In this document: in pieces, positions 57,099 through 64,000 of the stretch | How the letters are laid out: each line of letters opens with the position of its first letter | Position numbering within the stretch: position 1 is the first letter of the stretch | From: Oscillospiraceae bacterium | GTDB taxonomy: Bacteria; Bacillota; Clostridia; Oscillospirales; Ruminococcaceae | Length of the DNA: 64,000 nt | Direction of reading: 5' to 3' | Assembly (NCBI GenBank): GCA_017414435.1 | Contig: JAFQMN010000009.1 | Location: forward strand, 1 to 64,000 | Made by a program: the position numbers and the translations under genes | Notes under the pieces: model-generated | Databases searched by the model: none | Told to the model about the DNA's origin: nothing | What the model saw: only the letters and a program-made list of their open reading frames with translations

Positions 57099-57180
57099 AG
57101 TTTTTACCTCCTAATTTTAATGATGTTAGTATACTAGATTTCACTATTGAATGCAAGTTGATTAATTTTAAAAATGATTT

Positions 57181-57786
57181 TTAATATGCTTCTAGAACTA
57201 CTTGGGTGGTTGGATAATAATCTCTTTTACATGACGCTTTACAAGCTAGAGGATTACTGCAGTGGCATTCTTCATCCCAGCCGCCGCTGTAGAAGACCTT
57301 AACACGTATGCCGTTTTGAATTTGTGGCATGATTTTTTTTAGTTGGATTTTTGTTACTCCCCTTATTGCTGCATTACACAACGCTTTTAACACGGGCAGA
57401 CTAAGAGCTCGCACGGCGTCTGCTATTATTGGACTTGCTACACCAGCGCCGGAGCTAGCTGTGATTGTATGCACGGCAACGTCACTGTATACAGCAACTA
57501 ATTTTTGAAGTGTTGTGGCTATATCATATTCAAATGAACCAACATCTTTTTTTATTGCTAGTACCTCATCAAGGCAGATGTCGAGATCGGCTGCTTCTAT
57601 TTCGTACTCATGAATTAATACATCGGTAACGTATGTTCTAGTTATATGAGAAGTGGGTTTATTGTCTTTATGTTTTGCAGTTCGCATGGCAAAAGTGGAA
57701 TTGGTACAACAAAAAGCTAAACTGGCAGATAAAAATACCGCGAGACCTCTTTTTAGTCTACTTTGAATTTGCCTTTTTGTAAACAT
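57181..57786 (-). CDS. Secreted protein of unknown function with a C-terminal Cys cluster
   Basis: 201 aa; a signal peptide ends near STFA. The mature part is helical, then a basic segment and a C-terminal ECHCSNPLACKASC cluster of four Cys. No family recognised; the Cys could form disulfides or bind metal. Confidence 0.65.
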   Translation of the reverse strand: MFTKRQIQSRLKRGLAVFLSASLAFCCTNSTFAMRTAKHKDNKPTSHITRTYVTDVLIHEYEIEAADLDICLDEVLAIKKDVGSFEYDIATTLQKLVAVYSDVAVHTITASSGAGVASPIIADAVRALSLPVLKALCNAAIRGVTKIQLKKIMPQIQNGIRVKVFYSGGWDEECHCSNPLACKASCKRDYYPTTQVVLEAY

Positions 57787-57863
57787 TTAAATTCCCCCTT
57801 TGAATATTTAATTTTGAACCACCTTATTATAATGTTAAAACATTAGCCGGTTTATTAATCTGA

Positions 57864-59402
57864 TCACCTCTTTTTATTAAAATTTATAAATTTAAGTTTT
57901 TTTAGTGATAAATGACTGAAGAGCTTTACAATAGCTTTGTGAAATGTGGAAAACAGCAGCACAAAGATAACAGAGCATATATAAAAATAGCCGAGAGCTT
58001 TTGATTGTTTGGGAGTGAATTCGGTAGCTTGAGAGTCTGCAGATTCGGGAGAGTCATCATCTTCTTTATCTTTTTCTTTTTTGCGTTTTTTACTAACTTT
58101 TTTTGATTTATTTTTATTCTTTTGTTTAGTAGACTTCTCTTTTATTTTTTTAGTTTTAGCAGCTGCTGATTTTTTTGATTTTTGTGATGCTGGTTTGGTT
58201 TTGGATTCCTCATTTTGGGATATGGATTGAGTTGTTTGAAGGTTCGCTTCTTGTTCTTGTATGGCAGCGGAAATATCTTGCGGTGGAGTTGATTCTTCTT
58301 CCAATATTGCCTCTGAGGTATCTGGGCTGACCATAATTATATCTGGCCTTGGGGCAGGAGCTTGGTTTATATGGTTTATTGTATATTCATGGATATGTTT
58401 TTCGATATTGACAATTTTTTCTACCTTTGGTTGTTCTCTTTTTTTAGATTCATTTTTATTTACTTTAGGTTTTGCTGATTTTTGAGCAAGGTTTTCTTTT
58501 ATCTTTATTAGTTCTAAATTCTTCATCTCGGTAATGTCATCTTGGTAGTTATAATTAGAGAAATCAATATTTTCGCCTACAAATTCTATTGAGCTGATTA
58601 ACATGGAATTTAGTATATCATCTGTTGGAATGTTATGTTGTTCATCATCGCTATCTTTATATTGGTTTATATCTGAAAACACAATTTTAATAATGTCTGC
58701 GTTTTGGGGGATAGAGAATGTAATAGTTTCTTTGTAATAATCTGGTTGGGCTATATCTGCAAAAATTTGAATTTGATTTGGTTCTTTTGTGATTGAACAT
58801 TTTGGGATCAGTTTGAAGTTTGTAATATTATTTGAGCTGGTGTAGACGTTGACGCCGTAAAAGCTTAAAACAGGGCCTAGATCTTGTTCATTAAAAGTTT
58901 TGTCGGTTCTACGAAAGCAGAATGCTCTAGTGGGGTTATCGAATATGCATTCAAGCCAAGTTTCGTTACGGTGGTTAAGGTATAAAGCACCGTCTGTGGA
59001 AGAATAGTAAACATTATAAGCAGGGCCTGCGTTGCCACCTAATTTATATGGATATTCCCTTGCGGAGAAAGGGTCTGTTTGTTGTGTGGCGAATGTGCCT
59101 AGTTTATGAAAGATAGTAACACGCAATTCTGTGACACCATGAACGTGATATGTTATACGGCTATTTTCAAGCTCTGCACCGTGAGATGGTTTGTGGATGA
59201 GGATTGGTGTATGATGTTCTTCGCCGTGATTTAGCAACTTTGTGGGATCTAGAATTTGTAGGTTTTCGTATAATACATATTTTTGGTCGGTGGAAGTAAA
59301 ATCTTCGAAATGTGAGATTACTGTTTTGGAAAATGCATATCTTGGGATGCAGAAGCAAAAAAACATACTGAAGATTAAAGCTTTTTTGAAAGTAATCCGC
59401 AT
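57864..59402 (-). CDS. Surface protein: secreted ectodomain, Lys-rich stalk, C-terminal membrane anchor
   Basis: 512 aa from ATG behind AAGGAG. Signal peptide; a roughly 260-residue beta-rich ectodomain; a 150-residue low-complexity linker rich in Lys, Glu and Gln (KSKKSAAAKTKKIKEKS); one TM segment near residues 475-493; and a short basic tail. There is no LPXTG sorting motif. Function unknown. Confidence 0.7.
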   Translation of the reverse strand: MRITFKKALIFSMFFCFCIPRYAFSKTVISHFEDFTSTDQKYVLYENLQILDPTKLLNHGEEHHTPILIHKPSHGAELENSRITYHVHGVTELRVTIFHKLGTFATQQTDPFSAREYPYKLGGNAGPAYNVYYSSTDGALYLNHRNETWLECIFDNPTRAFCFRRTDKTFNEQDLGPVLSFYGVNVYTSSNNITNFKLIPKCSITKEPNQIQIFADIAQPDYYKETITFSIPQNADIIKIVFSDINQYKDSDDEQHNIPTDDILNSMLISSIEFVGENIDFSNYNYQDDITEMKNLELIKIKENLAQKSAKPKVNKNESKKREQPKVEKIVNIEKHIHEYTINHINQAPAPRPDIIMVSPDTSEAILEEESTPPQDISAAIQEQEANLQTTQSISQNEESKTKPASQKSKKSAAAKTKKIKEKSTKQKNKNKSKKVSKKRKKEKDKEDDDSPESADSQATEFTPKQSKALGYFYICSVIFVLLFSTFHKAIVKLFSHLSLKKLKFINFNKKR

Positions 59403-59453
59403 AGCATATACTCCTTATTAAAAAACAACTAATATTATGAATATTTATTACTT

Positions 59454-59483
59454 ATAATAGCATAATTATACATTTTATGTCAA
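59454..59483 (-). promoter_or_regulatory. Promoter of the 57864-59402 gene (minus strand)
   Basis: On the minus strand, TTGACA (59483-59478), 18-base spacer, TATTAT (59459-59454). Confidence 0.65.
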
Positions 59484-59548
59484 ATAAACAATTTGGAGAT
59501 GAGAATGTACTATGCAGTTCTTTGACAGAAAGAAATTTGGGCGTTTTT

Positions 59549-61255
59549 TTAGTTGATAGGGATTCCATTTACATATAATTTATATCCGTTGAAATTGATA
59601 TTTTTATAAGAACTATCTTCGTCGGTTAGGCTGGTTAGGTAAGTATCTTCGGTTAAAGTTAGTGAGGAGGTTTTATCTATATTTAAAACAACATTTTTTG
59701 CTGTGTTTTGGTTATTTATTACACCATTAAATGTGCTGGAATTATTTAGATTGATTTGAAGTGTGCTTATATTATCTATTTTTATATCTCCAGTTAAGTT
59801 TTGTGATGAGGTGTTTAAAGTTACATCTCCACCATTTTGACCGGAACGGCCCCATTCATTAGTCCCTTGTATATTCATTAAAATATTACTGCCGTATTTT
59901 AGTGTGCTATTTTGAAGGTTGATTATACCTTTTGTATTGGTTATGAAGAAAAATGGAGCAGTGTTATAGTAGTTTGAATCTGAGTTGATTTCTAGTGTGG
60001 AGTTTTTGATGTTTAAGGTTCCTGTGCCTTCATTAGCATCGCCAGACATACTCTGGTATACCATAATTCCACAGTTATCTACGTTGTTTCTATTACCTTT
60101 ACCGCTGCATTTTAGTTCGGAATTATCTACTGTGGCGCTATTTTTACCCTCTATTACCACTAACTGAGAATTATTAGCTGTACCTTTTGTATTATAGATA
60201 CTTATATCGCCTGTGGAATAAATTATAGGGGAGCCAACACCATTGGTTGTGAGTGTTGAATTTTTTGCAATTACAGTTCCTTCTCCGCGATCTGTGGCAA
60301 GTGTAGCGCAGGAATTACCTTGTGTGTTTATTGTAGTATTATCTGCTTCAATATATCCGCCGTAAGTAGCATCGAGGCCTCTGGCAGAACCAGCGCCTGT
60401 GGTATTGATTTTTGTGTTGGTTAAATATATTTTTGAATCTGTGCCGGTTGAAAAAACCGCGTTACTGCCTTTAGCGTTGGTTGATATTTGGGTATTAGTT
60501 ATGTTTGCAGTTGAATTGGCGGTTACAAGAATTCCAGCGTTAATGCCATAAAATTCAGAATTTTCGGTATTGGAACTATCTCCTGCAGTTTTAGTTGCCA
60601 CGGCATTGCTTAAAGTTAAGTTGCCGCTATTTTTTACCAAGATGATACTTTCGTCGTTGGCCGTTGTTGTGTAGTTACCGGTGAGTGTTTTTTCTTCGTT
60701 ATCTATTTGTATTGCAGCTATTGCTGATGGATTATTATTCATATTGGATATATTAAGCTGTTTTAAATTTAAAAAGTAATTATTTGTTATATAAACGTTT
60801 AATATGAATAAAATGGCGGCTACAATTATTGTGGGAAAAATAGAAGAACGAATGCGAAATGTTTTTTTGCTGAGATTAGACAGGATTAAATAAATTAAAG
60901 CCAAAGAGATTATAAAGCTTTCTATAGCGAACAAAAGATAATAACCAGAAGTGAGTTTTATGTTTGAAGCAGGCTGGTTTGGTGAGTTGTTAGAATCTGG
61001 TTTGTTTTCATTAGGTTTTTGTGGAGGAGTTTGACTATTGTTTTGAGAATCTTCGTTTGGCTTTTGTGGAATAGCTTCTTTTTGTATGTTTTCTTCTGAA
61101 GGGATAGTTGGGGGTATGTTTTTATCTTCTTTTTGTATTGTGTTATTTATTATACTTTGAATATGGCTTTTTGCATGATTCATTGTGAAATAGATTGAAC
61201 CCGCTGTGGCTGCAATAACCAGAAATGTAATAATATTTTTTACTTGTTTGTTCAT
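59549..61255 (-). CDS. Membrane-anchored beta-helix repeat protein
   Basis: 568 aa. One N-terminal TM, a Pro/Asn/Gln-rich linker (residues about 40-100), two more TM segments (about 105-125 and 140-160), then roughly 390 residues of irregular Asn/Thr/Ser-rich repeats with patterns such as ANITNTQIST and TLNIKNSTLEINS. This is the signature of a right-handed parallel beta-helix as in pectin-lyase-like folds and adhesins. No catalytic residues are evident, so adhesion or polysaccharide binding is more likely than lysis. Confidence 0.7.
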   Translation of the reverse strand: MNKQVKNIITFLVIAATAGSIYFTMNHAKSHIQSIINNTIQKEDKNIPPTIPSEENIQKEAIPQKPNEDSQNNSQTPPQKPNENKPDSNNSPNQPASNIKLTSGYYLLFAIESFIISLALIYLILSNLSKKTFRIRSSIFPTIIVAAILFILNVYITNNYFLNLKQLNISNMNNNPSAIAAIQIDNEEKTLTGNYTTTANDESIILVKNSGNLTLSNAVATKTAGDSSNTENSEFYGINAGILVTANSTANITNTQISTNAKGSNAVFSTGTDSKIYLTNTKINTTGAGSARGLDATYGGYIEADNTTINTQGNSCATLATDRGEGTVIAKNSTLTTNGVGSPIIYSTGDISIYNTKGTANNSQLVVIEGKNSATVDNSELKCSGKGNRNNVDNCGIMVYQSMSGDANEGTGTLNIKNSTLEINSDSNYYNTAPFFFITNTKGIINLQNSTLKYGSNILMNIQGTNEWGRSGQNGGDVTLNTSSQNLTGDIKIDNISTLQINLNNSSTFNGVINNQNTAKNVVLNIDKTSSLTLTEDTYLTSLTDEDSSYKNINFNGYKLYVNGIPIN

Positions 61256-61281
61256 ATAAACACCTCTTAATTTTTATTAAT

Positions 61282-61310
61282 ATTATATCAAACAAATACA
61301 AAATTATCAA
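61282..61310 (-). promoter_or_regulatory. Promoter of the beta-helix gene (minus strand)
   Basis: On the minus strand, TTGATA (61310-61305), 17-base spacer, TATAAT (61287-61282), 27 bases before the start codon. Confidence 0.75.
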
Positions 61311-61415
61311 CTGATTTTATAGATTTAGCTTAAAAAATATAAGCAGGGAATTTACTTTAAATATGTTTATGAGAATAATATTTAAAATAAAGGAGGGGAT
61401 TGTAAAGATAATTGC

Positions 61416-61444
61416 TTGACAAACAAAATAAAATATTATATAAT
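61416..61444 (+). promoter_or_regulatory. ylxM-ffh promoter
   Basis: Perfect TTGACA (61416-61421), 17-base spacer, perfect TATAAT (61439-61444). Confidence 0.88.
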
Positions 61445-61447
61445 AGG

Positions 61448-61475
61448 TTAGGTAAAGCTTGCAGACTTTACCTAA
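61448..61475 (+). promoter_or_regulatory. Leader hairpin of the ylxM-ffh transcript
   Basis: TTAGGTAAAG (61448-61457) is exactly complementary to CTTTACCTAA (61466-61475) with an eight-base loop, placed at or just after the transcription start. It could be an operator or an mRNA 5' stabilising hairpin. Confidence 0.5.
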
Positions 61476-61506
61476 GCGATGCATGGAGGAAGGTTGGAAC
61501 AAAATA

Positions 61507-61881
61507 ATGGCTAAAGATTTGAATATGTCGAACCTTTTGGATTTTTATGGTGCACTATTAACAGATAAGCAAAATGAGGCAATTAATTTTTATTATAATG
61601 AAGATCTTTCGTTGGGAGAAATTTCGGATATTATGAAGATAACGCGTCAAGGTGTGCGGGATCATGTGAAAAAAGGAGAGGGTAGTTTATCTTATTTTGA
61701 AGAAAAACTTCACCTGAATAAAAAATTTGCAGATCTGCAAATGCAATGTAAAAAAATTGCCGAAGTAGTTAATTCTGTGATAGATTATAATCAAAAGTAT
61801 CTGTTTTCGGCAGAAATTACAAAACAAATGGAAAATATCTCTGTGCTTGTTAATGAACTGATTGAAAAACAAGTGAACTGA
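61507..61881 (+). CDS. ylxM: YlxM family DNA-binding protein
   Basis: 124 aa from ATG 61507. A helix-turn-helix like sigma-70 region 4 (LSLGEISDIMKITRQGVRDHVKK) and a helical tail. YlxM is encoded beside ffh in Firmicutes and is linked to SRP function. Confidence 0.92.
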   Translation: MAKDLNMSNLLDFYGALLTDKQNEAINFYYNEDLSLGEISDIMKITRQGVRDHVKKGEGSLSYFEEKLHLNKKFADLQMQCKKIAEVVNSVIDYNQKYLFSAEITKQMENISVLVNELIEKQVN

Positions 61882-61896
61882 GGTGATGTTTCTGTT

Positions 61897-63216
61897 GTGA
61901 TTTTTGAAAGGTTATCTGATAAAATTTCTGCTGCATTTAAAAGTTTGCGCTCTAAAGGAAAGCTGAGCGAGCAGGATGTTAAGAATGCTATGCGAGAAAT
62001 TAAACTAGCACTTTTAGAAGCAGATGTGAATTTTAATGTTGTGCGTGATTTTATTACGCAGGTGCAAGAGCTTGCTGTTAGCCAAGAAGTGTTGAAAAGT
62101 TTGACACCCGGGCAGCAGGTTGTGAAGATTGTAAATGCAGAGCTTATAAAACTTTTGGGTGCTAAAAATGAAAAAATCAAATTTGCAGCTAGTGGGCCTA
62201 CAGTTATTATGATGTGTGGATTACAAGGTAGCGGGAAAACTACACACAGTGCTAAAGTAGCTTATAGTTTAAAATCTAAAGGGCGCAGACCGATGCTTGT
62301 GGCGTGTGATATTTACAGGCCGGCAGCAATTGAACAGCTAAAGTTTGCGGGAGAAAGAGCAAAAGTTTTTGTATTTGAAGAAGGAAAGAAAAATCCGGTT
62401 GAAATTGCTAAGCGCAGCGTTAGATATGCAAAAGATAATGGTTATGACGTTGTGATTTTAGATACCGCTGGTAGGTTGCATATTGATGAAAGTTTGATGG
62501 ATGAGCTGGTGCAAATTAAAAAAACTGTTGCGGTTAATGAAACGTTGCTTGTTGTAGATGCTATGACTGGTCAGGATGCTGTGAATGTGGCGCAAAAGTT
62601 TGATGAACTGATTGGTGTGGATGGTGTGGTGCTTACTAAACTAGACAGTGACGCTCGTGGTGGGGCGGCAGTTTCTGTGGCGGCAGTGACCAAGAAGCCT
62701 ATTAAGTTTATTGGTGTGGGAGAAAAATTAGAGGATTTAGAAGAGTTCTTTCCAGACAGGATGGCCTCTAGAATTTTAGGAATGGGAGATGTGCTCTCTT
62801 TTATTGAAAGAGCAGAGGCGACTTTTGATGCGGAACAAAAACAGAAGATGGAAAAAAGCTTAGCAAAAGGCAGATTTGATTTGAATGTTTTTCTTTCACA
62901 GATGGAAATGATAAAAAAATTAGGTTCGCTTAAAAGTTTAGCTTCGATGTTACCAGGGGTTGGGAAAAAGGTGACGGATGAGCAGATGGAGCAGGGGGAG
63001 AAAGAGCTGATTAGAATGAAGGCAATTATATATTCTATGACGCCGCAAGAACGGGCTACACCTTCTATTTTAAATGCGAGCAGAAAAAAACGAATTGCTA
63101 AAGGTAGCGGGCAGAAAGTTGAAGATATTAACGGGCTGCTTAAAAAGTTTGAAGCGATAAATGAAACGATGAAACGGTTTGATAGACTAAAAAGACCAAA
63201 AAAGAAACACAGATAA
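61897..63216 (+). CDS. ffh: Signal recognition particle protein Ffh
   Basis: 439 aa from GTG behind GAGGTGATG. NG domain with [15 protein letters not shown] and [11 protein letters not shown]; the C-terminal M domain is Met-rich. It binds 4.5S/6S RNA and targets membrane proteins to SecY. Confidence 0.98.
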   Translation: MIFERLSDKISAAFKSLRSKGKLSEQDVKNAMREIKLALLEADVNFNVVRDFITQVQELAVSQEVLKSLTPGQQVVKIVNAELIKLLGAKNEKIKFAASGPTVIMMCGLQGSGKTTHSAKVAYSLKSKGRRPMLVACDIYRPAAIEQLKFAGERAKVFVFEEGKKNPVEIAKRSVRYAKDNGYDVVILDTAGRLHIDESLMDELVQIKKTVAVNETLLVVDAMTGQDAVNVAQKFDELIGVDGVVLTKLDSDARGGAAVSVAAVTKKPIKFIGVGEKLEDLEEFFPDRMASRILGMGDVLSFIERAEATFDAEQKQKMEKSLAKGRFDLNVFLSQMEMIKKLGSLKSLASMLPGVGKKVTDEQMEQGEKELIRMKAIIYSMTPQERATPSILNASRKKRIAKGSGQKVEDINGLLKKFEAINETMKRFDRLKRPKKKHR

Positions 63217-63259
63217 GAATTATTTATTAAAATTTTTAAAGATATGGGAGAGATTTATT

Positions 63260-63493
63260 ATGGTAAAAATTAGACTTAAAAGAATTGGTGCAAAAAAGAA
63301 TCCTTTTTACAGAGTAGTGGTTGCTGATGTACGTTCGCCACGAGATGGGAAATTTATTGAAGAAATTGGGTATTATGACCCTAACAAAAGCCCGGCAGTG
63401 GTTAAGATTGACAGTGAAAGAGCTGACTATTGGATTAAAAACGGAGCACAGCCGACAGATACAGTGAAAATTCTATTGAAAAAACGAGGGTAA
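63260..63493 (+). CDS. rpsP: 30S ribosomal protein S16
   Basis: 77 aa. [20 protein letters not shown] and IEEIGYYDP are diagnostic. Cotranscribed with ffh. Confidence 0.98.
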   Translation: MVKIRLKRIGAKKNPFYRVVVADVRSPRDGKFIEEIGYYDPNKSPAVVKIDSERADYWIKNGAQPTDTVKILLKKRG

Positions 63494-63518
63494 TTCTTTT
63501 AGTTGAAGGTGATGTTTT

Positions 63519-63752
63519 ATGGCATTAAGGCAGTTGGTTGAAGCGATAGTTGATGGGATTGCAGAAAAACCATATGAACTGAGAATTACACTTAATGATA
63601 CGCATGTTGGAATTTTTGTGGATAAAGCAGATATTGCACGTGTTATTGGGAAAAATGGTTTTACAATTGCAGCAATTAGAACTATTGTGAATGCTTTTGC
63701 AAAAACAGAAGGCAGATGTATTGGTGTGAGTGTTAATGAAAAGCAAAGATAA
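63519..63752 (+). CDS. khpA: KH-domain RNA-binding protein KhpA
   Basis: 77 aa with a single KH domain; VIGKNGFTIAAIRTI holds the GxxG-type loop (GKNG). It follows rpsP, the conserved position for khpA, upstream of rimM and trmD in most Firmicutes (here a tRNA follows instead). Confidence 0.93.
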   Translation: MALRQLVEAIVDGIAEKPYELRITLNDTHVGIFVDKADIARVIGKNGFTIAAIRTIVNAFAKTEGRCIGVSVNEKQR

Positions 63753-63777
63753 CAGTTTATAGTGATATTGAGTAAAC

Positions 63778-63835
63778 GGTCTTGCCGTTCTGTTAAAATG
63801 AATTGACAAGACCATTTATTATGAATTTTTTTTGA
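63778..63835 (+). terminator. Terminator after khpA
   Basis: GGTCTTG (63778-63784) can pair with CAAGACC (63807-63813), followed by an AT-rich region with a T-run. Confidence 0.6.
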
Positions 63836-63852
63836 AATTTTATAAAATGCAA

Positions 63853-63881
63853 TTGCTTTTTGAATTCTTATGTTGTATAAT
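63853..63881 (+). promoter_or_regulatory. tRNA-Val promoter
   Basis: TTGCTT (63853-63858), 17-base spacer, TATAAT (63876-63881). Confidence 0.75.
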
Positions 63882-63901
63882 AAAACTGTATGTTGTAAAA
63901 A

Positions 63902-63977
63902 GGACGATTAGCTCAGTTGGTAGAGCATCTGCTTGACGTGCAGAGGGTCAAAGGTTCGAGTCCTTTATCGTCCACCA
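63902..63977 (+). tRNA. tRNA-Val (anticodon GAC)
   Basis: The acceptor GGACGAT (63902-63908) pairs with ATCGTCC (63967-63973), then A and encoded CCA. The anticodon loop TTGACGT reads GAC, valine. Confidence 0.96.
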
Positions 63978-64000
63978 AATTATTAAACTGGGAAGTGGTT

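Overview
The window (low G+C, Shine-Dalgarno AGGAGG-type starts, type Z zinc S14, IreB, Prp/L27, YlxM-Ffh, Mini-RNase III, KOW gene between map and infA) comes from a member of the Firmicutes, most likely an uncultured Clostridia lineage. Most of it is core chromosome; the accessory parts are one RiPP cluster and several groups of secreted or surface proteins.

Layout. 1-1140: 3' end of a 23S rRNA, 5S rRNA and four tRNA genes (Lys, Asn, a CAT tRNA, initiator Met) closed by a strong terminator. 1634-7054: a compact, very AT-rich ribosomally synthesised peptide (RiPP) cluster. It holds a Cys/Ala/Gly-rich precursor, two radical-SAM/SPASM maturases, an ABC-transporter ATPase, a decayed membrane gene, an intact 6-TM permease-like protein and an S41-type protease. 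Four of its gene junctions overlap as TAATG and a fifth by 10 nt. This is the best candidate for an undescribed system in the window. The precursor has the CX2CX2CX2C spacing of the sactipeptide thurincin H, with three more Cys upstream, a Pro-Pro at the would-be hairpin turn and an Ala/Gly-rich C-terminal half.

7506-13570: alaS and a run of housekeeping genes (NrdG2-like activase, HIT protein, phosphoribosyltransferase, zinc peptidase, TIM-barrel protein). 13912-29407: the fused S10-spc-alpha ribosomal protein operon including secY, adk, map, infA, rpmJ and rpoA. 29594-31251: a GLUG-repeat surface protein interrupted by a frameshift. 31411-42074: dnaN, IreB, cls, priA, tRNA-Leu, hsp20, a three-gene secreted operon led by a zinc phospholipase C-like protein, then yaaA-recF. 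dnaN and yaaA-recF are about 8 kb apart and neither dnaA nor gyrB is present, so the usual origin cluster has been rearranged; a perfect ParB-binding parS palindrome lies at 48009-48024.

42161-49082: organophosphate-type MFS transporter, an orphan flagellin-like protein behind a sigma-28/sigma-D-like promoter, feoAB, and a membrane-anchored polysaccharide deacetylase. 49245-56727: rplU-prp-rpmA, obg, mrnC, yitT-like, pth, mfd. 56772-61255: four membrane or secreted proteins of unknown function on the minus strand, including a membrane-anchored beta-helix protein. 61507-63977: ylxM-ffh-rpsP-khpA and tRNA-Val.

All calls come from reading the sequence; no database search was run. Family names are from motif recognition.
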